A stretch of 64,000 nucleotides of DNA from Pseudomonas triclosanedens (GTDB taxonomy: Bacteria; Pseudomonadota; Gammaproteobacteria; Pseudomonadales; Pseudomonadaceae): the NCBI RefSeq assembly GCF_026686735.1, contig NZ_CP113432.1:3771001-3835000 (forward strand), given 5' to 3'. The notes under the pieces were generated by a model. It ran no database searches. It saw only the letters and a program-made list of their open reading frames with translations, and was not told the origin of the DNA. Made by a program: the position numbers and the translations under genes. Shown here one piece after another: positions 53,471 through 62,538 of this stretch; positions within the stretch are counted from its first letter, which is position 1; each line of letters opens with the position of its first letter.

Positions 53471-54922
53471 TCAGAGCACCAGGTGGCCGCTCCAGAGACC
53501 GAGCAGCCCGGCAAGCGCCATGAGGATCACGGCCAGGCAGACGATCCATTCCACCATGCTGAGTCTGGCCCGTTGTTCGCGTTTGCCGAGAATGAACAGC
53601 GGCAGGCCGACGGCCCAGACCACAGCGGCCAGCAGCACATACTTCAGGCCGGCGCCGTAGAGCATGAACAGCACGAAGCACACGGCGAACGCCGACAACG
53701 CCATTTCCCAGTAGCGGCCGTGGGCCTTGCCGGCCTCGTAGCCGCGACCGGTGCAGGCGCATTTGAACGAGTACATGGACGACAGCAGGTACGGAATCAG
53801 CGCCAGCGACGTGGAGAACGACAGCAGCGCGAGATAGCCGGCATGGCTGAAGCCTGCGACCAGCATCATGGCCTGGGCGATACCGGTGGTGAGCCACATG
53901 GCATTACGCGGCGCGCCGTTGGCGTTGAGCCGGCCAAGCCACTGGGTAGCGCTCTTGCCACGGCCGGACAGCATCACTTCCTCGGCGCTCAGGGCGACCC
54001 AGGCGATCAGCGCGCCGACTACCGAGACGATCAGGCAGATATTGATCAGCGTGCCACCCCACGGCCCGACCATCGCAGCCATCAGCCCGGCCATCGACGG
54101 CTGGTGCAGTTGCGTGATCTGCGCGGCTGGCAGGATGCCCAGCGCCAGCACCGAGGTGCCCACCAGCAGCAGCGAGACAATGATCGCCCCCAGGGTCGAT
54201 GCCTTGGCCACGTCGGAAAGATTACGCGCCCGGGTAGCGTAGATGGTCCCCGACTCCAGCCCGATCAGCGTCCACATGGCGGCCAGCAGGACAGTCTTGC
54301 TCTGCTCGAAGATCGAGGTGCCGTGGGCTTGCCCGCGGAAGTCAGTCATGAACACCCTGCTGTCGAAATGATAGATCGCCAGGCCCAGGAACAGCACGAT
54401 CGGCACCACCTTGGCGACGGTGGCGATGTTGTTCATCGTGGTACTGGTTTTCACCCCGCGCAGGACCAGCGCATTGACGATCCACAGCAGCGCAGAGGCG
54501 GCGAAGATCGCCGGCCAGGTGGTGCCGTCGCCGAAGTAGGAGAACACGCCAAAGGCACCCAGCGCGCTGAAGATCACCACCAGGTAGGAGGCGTTGCCGA
54601 TGGCGTCGCCGGCGCCGTGGCCGTAGGCACCGATGAAACCGGCGATATGCCCGAAGCCCGCCTTGGACCAGCCGTAGATGCCGTCATCGATGTTCGGCTG
54701 GCGCAACGTGAGGTTGCGGTAGACCGAGACCAGCGACAGCATCCCGAAGGCCACGATGGCCCAGCCGCAGAGAATGCCGAGAGCGCCGGCTCCACCCGTT
54801 AGCGTGGCTGGCAGTGCGAAGATACCCGAGCCGATGGCGCTGCCTACGATGAGTGAGGTGAGGCCGAACAGGCCGACTTTGCCGTCGCCTGCACCGCCCT
54901 CCACGTGTGCGAGATGTTTCAT
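53471..54922 (-). CDS. APC-family basic amino acid / polyamine antiporter
   Basis: A 483-residue integral membrane protein with about twelve hydrophobic helices. TM1 carries GLTSLIVGSAIGSGIFALPATL, the APC-family substrate motif (GSAIGSGIF), and TM6 includes WTLIGLESGTIYATRARN. The overall pattern matches basic amino acid/polyamine antiporters (ArcD/YdgI-like), such as arginine/ornithine exchangers. No arginine deiminase genes lie nearby, so the substrate is not fixed by context. Confidence 0.87.
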   Translation of the reverse strand: MKHLAHVEGGAGDGKVGLFGLTSLIVGSAIGSGIFALPATLTGGAGALGILCGWAIVAFGMLSLVSVYRNLTLRQPNIDDGIYGWSKAGFGHIAGFIGAYGHGAGDAIGNASYLVVIFSALGAFGVFSYFGDGTTWPAIFAASALLWIVNALVLRGVKTSTTMNNIATVAKVVPIVLFLGLAIYHFDSRVFMTDFRGQAHGTSIFEQSKTVLLAAMWTLIGLESGTIYATRARNLSDVAKASTLGAIIVSLLLVGTSVLALGILPAAQITQLHQPSMAGLMAAMVGPWGGTLINICLIVSVVGALIAWVALSAEEVMLSGRGKSATQWLGRLNANGAPRNAMWLTTGIAQAMMLVAGFSHAGYLALLSFSTSLALIPYLLSSMYSFKCACTGRGYEAGKAHGRYWEMALSAFAVCFVLFMLYGAGLKYVLLAAVVWAVGLPLFILGKREQRARLSMVEWIVCLAVILMALAGLLGLWSGHLVL

Positions 54923-55106
54923 GATTCGACTCCTTCCGAAGCAGGCCCTATCGGGTCGGTGATTCCGTTCTAATACCCGGCGTGGTGAGTAAAGCTGATC
55001 TGAGGCAGATTGGCAGACGACTCACCCTCGAACATTTGCGAGCCGGCACAGACGGTATTGACTCGCTCGGAAAGACCCGGTGCAAGGCCAGGGCATAAGG
55101 CTATGC

Positions 55107-55146
55107 CCAATCGATCTGCAAGATTTTCCCGCCTCGCTCCACAGAC
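55107..55146 (+). promoter_or_regulatory. candidate ECF-sigma promoter of the desaturase-PhnD pair
   Basis: CCAATCGATCTGCAAG (55107-55122), 11 bases, then TCGCT-C-CACAGAC (55134-55146), ending 54 bases before the desaturase ATG. The same two blocks with the same 11-base spacing occur at 58744 before the TonB-receptor gene. I take this as a promoter read by the FecI-type sigma factor encoded between them; -35 and -10 assignments within the blocks are not certain. Confidence 0.6.
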
Positions 55147-55200
55147 CAGTCAGCGGACCGCGAACCGGTCCTGGTTCATTGACCTGTCTGGGAGACTCCA

Positions 55201-56187
55201 ATGCCCCTGCCTTCGCGCACCGATGCGCATCCCCCTGGCGCCGCACACAGTTGGCAGGCGCTGCGCGACGCCCTGGAACACGACCGCCTGGGCCGTGGCG
55301 AATGGCCGACCTGGCTGCTGCTGGCTGGCGTGCAGCTCGCCTGGTTCGCCCTGCTGCTGTCCAGTCCCTGGCTGGGGCTGTGGCCGACCACCGTGCTGCT
55401 GGTGCCGCTGGTGACGCTGTGGATGTCCGTGCAGCACGAAATCATGCACGGCCACCCCACCCGCCTGCCGTGGCTGAACAAGCTGCTCGGCTACGCACCC
55501 TACGCCCTGTGGTATCCCTACACCCTGTACCGCGACAGTCACCTGGCCCACCACCGCGACGAAGAACTGACCCTGCCCGGCATCGACCCGGAGAGCCGCT
55601 ACATCGGCGACCGCCGCTGGCACGGCCTTGCGCTGCCGGCAAAGGCCCTGCGCTGGGCGGACAAGACCCTGCTCGGCCGCCTGCTGATCGGCGCGCCGCT
55701 GGCACTGGCGGGGCTGGCCGCCGAGGAAGGCCAGCGGCTGCGCCAGGGAGACCGCCAGGCGTGGCTGATGTGGATCACCCACGGCGCGCTGAGCATCGCG
55801 CTGCTGGCGTTCGTGCAGCGCTTCAGCGTGCTCACTGCGCTGCACTACGTGATCTGGGTCAGCGTGCCGGCACTGGCGCTGGGCATGCTGCGCTCCTTCT
55901 ACGAACACCGCCCCGCCGCCGCGCCGGAACAGCGCAGCGTGCTCAACGAAGCGGGCTGGCCGTGGCGCTGGCTGTTCCTCAACCTCAACCTGCACCTGGT
56001 ACACCACGACCTGCCGTGGCTGCCGTGGTACCGCCTGCCCGAGGTCTACCGGCAACGCCGCGAACACTGGCTGGCGCGCAGCGGTGGCTTCCTCGTGCAT
56101 GGCTATGGCGAACTGCTGCGCCGCCACGCCATGTCGCCCGTGGACAGCCCTCGCCATCCCTTCGCCGGACAGGAACCCGCAGCATGA
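55201..56187 (+). CDS. fatty-acid-desaturase-family membrane di-iron enzyme
   Basis: A 328-residue integral membrane protein. All three histidine boxes are intact: HEIMHGH (79-85), HLAHH (114-118) and HLVHHD (265-270), as needed for a di-iron centre. Two or more membrane helices flank them (LLLAGVQLAWFALLLSSPWLG; ALSIALLAFVQRF). The family covers acyl desaturases, hydroxylases and carotenoid-type oxygenases, so the reaction is open. It is translationally coupled to a PhnD-like gene (ATGA overlap) and shares its upstream motif with the TonB receptor, pointing to a role in processing or making something linked to iron or another TonB ligand. Confidence 0.88.
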   Translation: MPLPSRTDAHPPGAAHSWQALRDALEHDRLGRGEWPTWLLLAGVQLAWFALLLSSPWLGLWPTTVLLVPLVTLWMSVQHEIMHGHPTRLPWLNKLLGYAPYALWYPYTLYRDSHLAHHRDEELTLPGIDPESRYIGDRRWHGLALPAKALRWADKTLLGRLLIGAPLALAGLAAEEGQRLRQGDRQAWLMWITHGALSIALLAFVQRFSVLTALHYVIWVSVPALALGMLRSFYEHRPAAAPEQRSVLNEAGWPWRWLFLNLNLHLVHHDLPWLPWYRLPEVYRQRREHWLARSGGFLVHGYGELLRRHAMSPVDSPRHPFAGQEPAA

Positions 56188-56999
56188 GCGAACATCTGGC
56201 CGAACTGCCGATGTACACCGCGCCGGACAGCCTGCGTGCAGCCGGCGAACAATGGCTCGCCCATACCCTGTCCGCGCTCGGCGTACAGCGCCGCCCCTGG
56301 CGCGGCGATGACCTCCAGGCGCTGTTCCTCGACCCTCGCCTGCTGCTCACCCAGACCTGCGGTTACCCACTGATGACCGCCCTGCGCGGCCGGGTCCGGC
56401 TGATTGGCCGGCCCGACTACGACCTGCCGTACAGCGGCGCAGGCGAACACTGCAGCCTTCTGCTGGTGCGCGAGGACGAACCGCGCGCCAGCCTGGCTGA
56501 CCTGCGCGGCTGCCGGGGCGCGGCCAACAACCCGGACTCCAACACCGGCATGAACCTGCTGCGTCACGCCCTGGCCCCCTGGCAACGCGACGGGCGCTTC
56601 TTCGGCGAACTCCACTGGAGCGGCAGCCACCGCCGGAGCCTGGCCTGGCTGCGCGCCGGCAAGGTCGACCTGGTGGCGGTCGACAGCGTCACCTTCGCCT
56701 ACCTGGCGCTCTACGCGCCGGAGGAAACCTGCGGCGTGCGCATCCTCCAGCGCAGCGCTCGCAGCCCCGCCCTGCCCTACATCACCGCCGCTGACGAAAC
56801 GCAGGCCGAACGAATCCGTGCGGCCTTGAACCTGGCGCTGGCCGCGGCCCCGGACGCCGCCCGGGTGCTGCGCATCCGCCAGGTGCTGCCGGCGGCCCGG
56901 AGCGACTATCAGGTGCTGCTCGACTACGAGCGGCATGCGGCGGCGCAGGGGTTGCCGCTGCTGCACCCGGCGCAGCGACCGGCGCGAGCGCTGAGGTGA
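56184..56999 (+). CDS. PhnD-like type-2 periplasmic-binding-fold protein without signal peptide
   Basis: A 271-residue protein of the PhnD/SsuA-like binding fold: AELPMYTAPDSLRAAGEQW, LTQTCGYPLMTALRGRVRLIGRPDYD, GCRGAANNPDSNTGMNLLRHAL, HWSGSHRRSLAWLRAGKVDLVAVDSVTF. The N-terminus has no signal sequence, unlike true phosphonate-binding proteins, so it may be cytoplasmic. The start overlaps the desaturase stop by four bases. No phosphonate permease or ATPase follows. A regulatory, chaperone or substrate-carrier role next to the desaturase is possible. Confidence 0.82.
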   Translation: MSEHLAELPMYTAPDSLRAAGEQWLAHTLSALGVQRRPWRGDDLQALFLDPRLLLTQTCGYPLMTALRGRVRLIGRPDYDLPYSGAGEHCSLLLVREDEPRASLADLRGCRGAANNPDSNTGMNLLRHALAPWQRDGRFFGELHWSGSHRRSLAWLRAGKVDLVAVDSVTFAYLALYAPEETCGVRILQRSARSPALPYITAADETQAERIRAALNLALAAAPDAARVLRIRQVLPAARSDYQVLLDYERHAAAQGLPLLHPAQRPARALR

Positions 57000-57234
57000 C
57001 CCGACGCAACCATCGAAAGCGCCAGCGAGCCCAGGGGTCTACGGCGGCGGCCTGGCCCCATTCCCCGCGCTTCGCTCCGCACTGCCCGCAAGGGATGGAC
57101 GCGCCTCGCGCCAAACTAACAACTTTGAATATATAAATCTGCAACAAAGCTATTTTTAAAGCATAAGCAGCCTTGCTAGGATGCGTTCACCGGAACACCG
57201 GACTCCCCTGCATCACTCAGTTTCTGGAGCCGTC

Positions 57235-57741
57235 ATGTCCGGTGTCGACAAATCTCACGGCCACTACGTTGGCCTGCTGTTCCGCCAGCACTATGACTGG
57301 CTGCAAGGCCGGCTGCGGCGCCATACCGACTCCACCGCGAGCGCGGAAGACCTGGCCGCCGAGACATTCCTGCAACTGCTCGTGCGTCCCGCGCCGGACC
57401 CGATCCGCGAACCCCGCGCCCTGCTCACCACCATCGCCCGCCGCCTGCTGTTCCAGCTCTGGCGACGTCGCGACCTGGAGCGCGCCTATCTCGACACCCT
57501 CGACCCGGACGCCGCCGACGAACGCTCCCCCGAGCAGATCGCCGAACTGCTGGAAGCGCTGCAACGCATCGACCAGTTGCTCGACGGCCTGCCGCTGAAG
57601 GTCAAGGCGACGTTCCTGCTGTCGCAGGTGGACGGCCTGACCTACCCCGAGATAGCCCGCGCGCTGGGGATTTCCCAGCGCTCGGTGAGTGACTACATGG
57701 CCCGCGCGCTGCAACGCTGCCTGAAGGTGAGCCTGTCATGA
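57235..57741 (+). CDS. ECF sigma factor, FecI type
   Basis: A 168-residue ECF sigma-70 factor. Region 2 includes LFRQHYDWLQGRLRRHTDSTASAEDLAAETFLQLL, and region 4 is LPLKVKATFLLSQVDGLTYPEIARALGISQRSVSDYMARALQRC, as in FecI-type iron-uptake regulators. CTGGAG lies six bases before this ATG, which I prefer to an in-frame ATG 18 codons upstream. The stop overlaps the fecR start (ATGA). Upstream AT-rich DNA (57120-57180) probably contains the promoter; it includes ATCTGCAA (57137-57144), part of the motif found at 55107. Confidence 0.92.
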   Translation: MSGVDKSHGHYVGLLFRQHYDWLQGRLRRHTDSTASAEDLAAETFLQLLVRPAPDPIREPRALLTTIARRLLFQLWRRRDLERAYLDTLDPDAADERSPEQIAELLEALQRIDQLLDGLPLKVKATFLLSQVDGLTYPEIARALGISQRSVSDYMARALQRCLKVSLS

Positions 57742-58694
57742 ACAGCGAACAGGAACAGGCGCTGCTCATCGAACAGGCCACCCAGTGGCTGGTGCTGTTG
57801 CGCTCCGGCCAGGCCAGCAGCGAAGACTGGCGAGCGTTCGCCGCCTGGCGTGCAAGGGACCTGCGCCACCAGCAATTGTGCGAGCGCCTGGAAACCACCC
57901 TGGAAGTGTTCCGCGTCCCGCTGGCTCAGGGAGTGCGCGGCGAACAACTGCAACGCACGCTGAGCGCCACGGGAAGCGGGCGCCGCCGCCTGCTGCAAGG
58001 GGCACTGGCCGGTGCCGGCGTGATGCTCGGCGCCGGGCTGCTGGCCAACCGTCGCGTGCCGCTGGAAGAGCTGGGCGCGGACCTCTACACCGCCACCGGC
58101 CAGCGCCAGCGCATCACCCTGGACGACGGCAGCGAACTGGTGCTCAACGCCCGCAGCGCGGTGGACATCGACTTCAATAGCCAGCGCCGGCTGCTTCGCC
58201 TGCGCAGTGGAGAAATCCAGTTGCGCGTAGCCAATGACCGCAGGCCACTGCTGATCGCCAGCCCGCTGGGGCAGATATCCAGCCGCAGCGGCCGGCTGCA
58301 ATTGCGCCTGGGTGCCGAGCGCGCCACCGCCATCGCGCTGGATGCGCCGCTGGAATTGGCCACCCTGGCCGGCGAACGTCTGCAACTGCCACGCCGCCAG
58401 CAGGTACGTTTCGATCGCTATGCGTTTTCCGCGCCGACGCCACTGCAGGGCGGCGAAGGCGCCTGGGTCGACGGCCTGCTGGAAGTGCGCGGGCAACGCC
58501 TGGGAGACGTCATCGACGCCCTGCGCCCATATCGCAGCGGCGTGCTGCGAATCGATCCGGCAGTCGCCGGGCTGCGCGTCAGCGGCCTGTTCCGCCTGGA
58601 CGACAGCGACCAGGCCCTGGATGTCCTCGCCCGTACCCTGCCGATCCGCATCGCGCGGCGCACCGACCTGTGGGTCAGCGTCGGGCCGGCCTGA
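57738..58694 (+). CDS. FecR-type anti-sigma/transducer protein
   Basis: A 318-residue FecR protein. The cytoplasmic N-terminal part (1-~75, QATQWLVLLRSGQASSEDWRAFAAWRA) binds sigma, then a likely membrane helix (~78-98, LLQGALAGAGVMLGAGLLA). The periplasmic part has the FecR domain (LYTATGQRQRITLDDGSELVLNARSAVDIDF) and a C-terminal receptor-contact domain (LRPYRSGVLRIDPAVAGLRVSGLFRLDD). It should hold the sigma factor inactive until the TonB receptor signals. The start overlaps the sigma stop by four bases. Confidence 0.92.
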   Translation: MNSEQEQALLIEQATQWLVLLRSGQASSEDWRAFAAWRARDLRHQQLCERLETTLEVFRVPLAQGVRGEQLQRTLSATGSGRRRLLQGALAGAGVMLGAGLLANRRVPLEELGADLYTATGQRQRITLDDGSELVLNARSAVDIDFNSQRRLLRLRSGEIQLRVANDRRPLLIASPLGQISSRSGRLQLRLGAERATAIALDAPLELATLAGERLQLPRRQQVRFDRYAFSAPTPLQGGEGAWVDGLLEVRGQRLGDVIDALRPYRSGVLRIDPAVAGLRVSGLFRLDDSDQALDVLARTLPIRIARRTDLWVSVGPA

Positions 58695-58743
58695 GATTCG
58701 TCGCACAGATCGCTGATTCCGGCATGCGGTTCTAAGGACATAG

Positions 58744-58783
58744 CCAATCGATCTGCAAGTTTCCAGCGCGTCGCTGCACAGAC
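58744..58783 (+). promoter_or_regulatory. candidate ECF-sigma promoter of the TonB receptor
   Basis: CCAATCGATCTGCAAG (58744-58759), 11 bases, then TCGCT-G-CACAGAC (58771-58783), ending 46 bases before the receptor ATG. Block sequence and spacing match those at 55107 except for one base. Confidence 0.6.
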
Positions 58784-58829
58784 ATGACGTAAGCGCCGCC
58801 CTTTGCAGCGCACTATTTCCGGGGGAGTC

Positions 58830-61469
58830 ATGTCGCGTCATTCCGTTTTCACCCGCAAGGCCGGGGCCTTCGCCCTGGGCTCGCTCGCCACCCTGTTCCT
58901 CGGCTCGGCGCTCGCCGCGGGCCCGGCGCAAACCTATCACCTGGCGCCGGGACCGCTGGATGAAGTACTGCTGTCGATCAGCCGGCAGAGCGGCCAGGTG
59001 ATTTCCTTTACCCCGGATGTGGCGGGCTACTCTTCCGCCCCGGTGGACGGCACCTATTCCACGCAACAGGCTGTGGACGCCGCGCTGCGCGGCACCGGCC
59101 TGCAACTGCAGGTCAGCGACGACGGCGCCTTCGTGGTGCGCCAGGGCGCTCAGCGCAGCGCGCCGCAGCGCGCCTCGGAAGCCGCCGCCAGCGGCTCCAC
59201 GCCGACCCTCGACCGGGTGGTAGCCGTCGGCACGCGCCGCCAGGACGCCACCACGCTCACCAGCATGGCGCCGGTGGACGTGATCGACGCCAGCGAGCTG
59301 GTACAGACCGGCGCCACCAGCCTGAACCAGGCGCTGTTCCAACTGCTGCCCTCGTTCAACTTCCCACAGAACCAGAGCGCCACCCGCGGCCAGGATCCCA
59401 AGGGGGCCTCCCTGCGCGGACTTTCTCCTGACCAGACGCTGGTGCTGGTGAACGGCAAGCGCCGCCACGCCTCGGCGGTGGTCAATATCTCCGGCGGCGT
59501 GCCCTTCATCGGCGCTCAGTCGGTTGACCTGGACATGATCCCGATCAGCGCCATCGACCACGTCGAGGTGCTGCGCGACGGCGCTTCGGCGCAGTACGGC
59601 TCCGACGCCATCGCCGGGGTGATCAACATCGTGCTGAAGGAGCGCGACAGCGGCGGGCAGGCCAACGCGCAACTGGGCAAGTACAGCCAGGGCGACGGCT
59701 TCGGCAAGTCCGCCGATGGCTGGTACGGCCTGTCGCTGCCCGGAGACGGCTTCCTCACCCTCAGCTTCAACGGACTGAACAACAAACCCGACGACATCGG
59801 CGAGAAGTATTACGCCGACGGCCAGTGGCAGGATCCGCGCTGGGGCGGCGCGAGCCGTGAGAAGTTCAACCTGGCGGCCAACGCCGAGATCGGCCTGAGC
59901 GACGCCTGGCGCCTGTACAGCTTCGGCACCTTCGGTCGCGACACGTCATACAACAACACCCCGCCACTGCTCGCCGGCAGCCCGAACAACGTGCCCGAGA
60001 TCTACCCCAACGGCACCATCCCACAGTACCGCTACCACTACGAGGATGCCTCGCTTACCTTCGGTTCGCGCTACGAAGACGAGGCACTGGGGCGCTTTGA
60101 CCTTTCCGCCACCTATGGCCGCGACAAGCACACCGAGCGCGCCTCGGATACCGTCAACCCCAGCTACGGCGTAGCCAGCCCCACCAGCTTCGACGTCGCC
60201 ACGCTGATCAACGAGCAGACCAATCTCAATCTCGACTATAGCCGCGACGTGCCGGTGGACTGGGCCTTCAAACCCCTGACACTGTCGGCCGGCCTCGCCT
60301 GGCGCGACGAGCGCTACCGCCTGCAGGCCGGCGATTTCGACTCTTACTCCTACGGCGGCATCGACGGCGTGCAGGTCGGCGCGGTGCAGGCTTCCGGCCT
60401 GACCCCGGACGACGCCGATACATACACCCGGCAGGTGCGCGGCCTCTACCTGGGGCTGGAGAACCAGCTCACCGAGCGCTTCCAGTTCGGCCTCGCCGCC
60501 CGCACCGAGCACTACTCGGACTTCGGCGACACCACCACCGGCAAGCTCTCCGCACGCTACGAGCTGACCCCGCAACTGGGCCTGCGGGCGACCATCAACA
60601 ATGCCTACCGCGCACCCAGCCTCGGGCAGATCGGCACATCGTGGACCACCACCACCAACGTCGGCGCCGACGGCAACCCGGTGCTGACCCGCATGCTCCC
60701 GGTCGACAACCCGGCCGCCCGCGCACTGGGCGCCGAAAAGCTCAAGCCGGAGAAGTCCGACAACTACTCCCTGGGCCTGGTGTGGCGCCCGAGCGAACAG
60801 GCCTCGCTAACCGTGGACGCCTACCAGATCGACATCCGCGACCGCATCCTCTACAGCGGCGGCATCTATGGCCCCGAAGCCGAGCGCATCCTCACCGCGG
60901 CGGGCTATGGCCAGTACAGCTGGGCGCAGTTCATGACCAACGCCGCCGACACCCGCACCCGTGGCGTGGACGTGGTGGGCAAGTACAACTTCGAACTGGG
61001 CGCCTACGGCAATCTCGGACTGTCCGCCGGCTATACCAGGACCCGCACCCGCGTGGAGAAAATCCACGAGAACCCCAACGGCTTCGTCACCGTTACCCGC
61101 GAATCCGAAGGCTACCTGGAGCACGGCTACCCGGAAGACAAGCTCGTGCTCGGCGCAGTGCACAGCTACGGTCCCTGGACGTTCAGCCTCTACGAGACGC
61201 GCTTCGGCCGCTATCGCAAGTACGCTTCCGATGCCAGCGCGGCGCAGTACGACCAGACCTTCTCCGCCCAGTGGATCACCGACCTGGACATCAACTACGC
61301 CTTCAATCGCAGCCTGAAAGTCTCGGTAGGCGCCAACAACCTCTTCGACAGCCACCCGGACAAGTACAACGAACAACTGCGCCAGACCCCGGCACAGCAG
61401 TACAGCTACCTCTCCCCGGCTGCGCCGGAGGGGACCTTCTACTACACCAGGCTGACCTACGACTTCTGA
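58830..61469 (+). CDS. TonB-dependent outer-membrane receptor with transducer domain
   Basis: An 879-residue receptor. After a signal peptide (cleavage near GSALA) comes an STN signalling domain (~residues 30-105: AQTYHLAPGPLDEVLLSISRQSGQVISFTPDVAGYSSAPV) that talks to FecR. A TonB-box-like TLDRVVAVGTRR is followed by the plug (~140-260, ASLRGLSPDQTLVLVNGKRRHASAVV; VEVLRDGASAQYGSDAIAGVINIVL) and a 22-strand-type barrel ending YYTRLTYDF. GGGGGAG precedes the ATG. The ligand is unknown; absence of siderophore genes leaves an exogenous siderophore or another metal complex or organic ligand possible. Confidence 0.92.
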   Translation: MSRHSVFTRKAGAFALGSLATLFLGSALAAGPAQTYHLAPGPLDEVLLSISRQSGQVISFTPDVAGYSSAPVDGTYSTQQAVDAALRGTGLQLQVSDDGAFVVRQGAQRSAPQRASEAAASGSTPTLDRVVAVGTRRQDATTLTSMAPVDVIDASELVQTGATSLNQALFQLLPSFNFPQNQSATRGQDPKGASLRGLSPDQTLVLVNGKRRHASAVVNISGGVPFIGAQSVDLDMIPISAIDHVEVLRDGASAQYGSDAIAGVINIVLKERDSGGQANAQLGKYSQGDGFGKSADGWYGLSLPGDGFLTLSFNGLNNKPDDIGEKYYADGQWQDPRWGGASREKFNLAANAEIGLSDAWRLYSFGTFGRDTSYNNTPPLLAGSPNNVPEIYPNGTIPQYRYHYEDASLTFGSRYEDEALGRFDLSATYGRDKHTERASDTVNPSYGVASPTSFDVATLINEQTNLNLDYSRDVPVDWAFKPLTLSAGLAWRDERYRLQAGDFDSYSYGGIDGVQVGAVQASGLTPDDADTYTRQVRGLYLGLENQLTERFQFGLAARTEHYSDFGDTTTGKLSARYELTPQLGLRATINNAYRAPSLGQIGTSWTTTTNVGADGNPVLTRMLPVDNPAARALGAEKLKPEKSDNYSLGLVWRPSEQASLTVDAYQIDIRDRILYSGGIYGPEAERILTAAGYGQYSWAQFMTNAADTRTRGVDVVGKYNFELGAYGNLGLSAGYTRTRTRVEKIHENPNGFVTVTRESEGYLEHGYPEDKLVLGAVHSYGPWTFSLYETRFGRYRKYASDASAAQYDQTFSAQWITDLDINYAFNRSLKVSVGANNLFDSHPDKYNEQLRQTPAQQYSYLSPAAPEGTFYYTRLTYDF

Positions 61470-61473
61470 ACAC

Positions 61474-61496
61474 GGCGCACCTGCGGGTGCGCCTTT
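61474..61496 (+). terminator. hairpin between the receptor and the binding-protein gene
   Basis: GGCGCACC (61474-61481), a four-base loop and GGTGCGCC (61486-61493) are followed by only TTT. It may attenuate read-through into the binding-protein gene 30 bases on. Confidence 0.7.
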
Positions 61497-61524
61497 GCGC
61501 ATGGGCATGAAAGAGGACCGACCG

Positions 61525-62538
61525 ATGTATCCGATCAAACGCTGGCTAGGCCACGCGGCACTCGCCCTGGGCCTTCTGGTCCAGGGCGTACAGGCCGCGC
61601 CGGAGCCCAGGCCGATCCACTTCGGCGAACTCACCTGGGAGAGCGGCAGCCTGATCACCGAAGTCCTGCGTCTGCTGGTGGAACAGGGCTACGGCTATCC
61701 CACCGACACCCTCCCCGGCAGCACCGTGAGCCTGGAAGCGGCGCTGGCGCGCAACGACATCCAGGTGATAGGCGAAGAATGGGCTGGACGCAGTCCCGCC
61801 TGGGTCAAGGCCGAATCCGAAGGCAAGGTGTTCGGCCTGGGTGACACCGTGAAGCACGCCGACGAAGGCTGGTGGGTGCCCGACTATGTGATTCACGGCG
61901 ACCCGGCGCGTGGCATCGCGCCGCTGGCGCCGGACCTGCGTTCGGTGGCCGACCTGCCGCGCTACCGCGAGGTATTCCGCGACGCCGAATCGCCGGACAA
62001 GGGACGCTTCCTCAACAGCCCCAGCGGTTGGACCTCGGAGATCGTCAATACGCAGAAGCTCAAGGCCTACGGCCTGGACGACAGCTACGTGAACTTCCGC
62101 ACCGGCTCCGGCGCAGCACTGGATGCTGAAATCGCCTCGTCGATCCGCCGAGGCAAGCCGGTGCTGTTCTACTACTGGTCGCCGACGCCGCTGATGGGCC
62201 GCTACAAGCTGGTGCGCCTGGAGGAGCCGCCCTTCGATGCCGAAGCGTGGAAGACCCTGAGCGATGCGAAGAACCCCAGCCCGCGCGGCAGCCGCTCGAT
62301 GCCGGCGCGCCTGTCGGTAGGCGTCTCGGCGGCATTCCACCGTGACTACCCGGAGCTGGTGGCAGTATTCGAGAAAGTCGACCTGCCGATCGAACTGCTC
62401 AACACCGCCCTGGAGAAGATGAGCACGACCCGACAGCCCCCGCGCGAAGCGGCCCGTGAGTTCCTCAGGAACAACCCGCAAGTATGGCGCGACTGGCTGC
62501 CACCGGCACAACGCGAGAAGGTCGAGGCGTCGCTGTGA
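61525..62538 (+). CDS. OpuAC/ProX-type substrate-binding protein
   Basis: A 337-residue periplasmic binding protein of the glycine-betaine/choline (OpuAC) family. It has a Sec signal (ending GVQA), IHFGELTWESGSLITEVLRLLVEQGYGYPTDTLPGSTVSLEAALARNDIQVIGEEW, and the C-terminal NPQVWRDWLPP. Aromatic residues needed for a quaternary-ammonium cage are plausible (W, Y) but not proven. AGAGGA lies eight bases before the chosen ATG. It couples to the permease gene (GTGA overlap) and follows the TonB receptor, which could deliver its ligand across the outer membrane. Confidence 0.88.
   Translation: MYPIKRWLGHAALALGLLVQGVQAAPEPRPIHFGELTWESGSLITEVLRLLVEQGYGYPTDTLPGSTVSLEAALARNDIQVIGEEWAGRSPAWVKAESEGKVFGLGDTVKHADEGWWVPDYVIHGDPARGIAPLAPDLRSVADLPRYREVFRDAESPDKGRFLNSPSGWTSEIVNTQKLKAYGLDDSYVNFRTGSGAALDAEIASSIRRGKPVLFYYWSPTPLMGRYKLVRLEEPPFDAEAWKTLSDAKNPSPRGSRSMPARLSVGVSAAFHRDYPELVAVFEKVDLPIELLNTALEKMSTTRQPPREAAREFLRNNPQVWRDWLPPAQREKVEASL

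Noticed and set aside
57120..57180. Fur box upstream of the ECF sigma gene
   Set aside because: The AT-rich stretch does not match the 19-base Fur consensus well enough to call.
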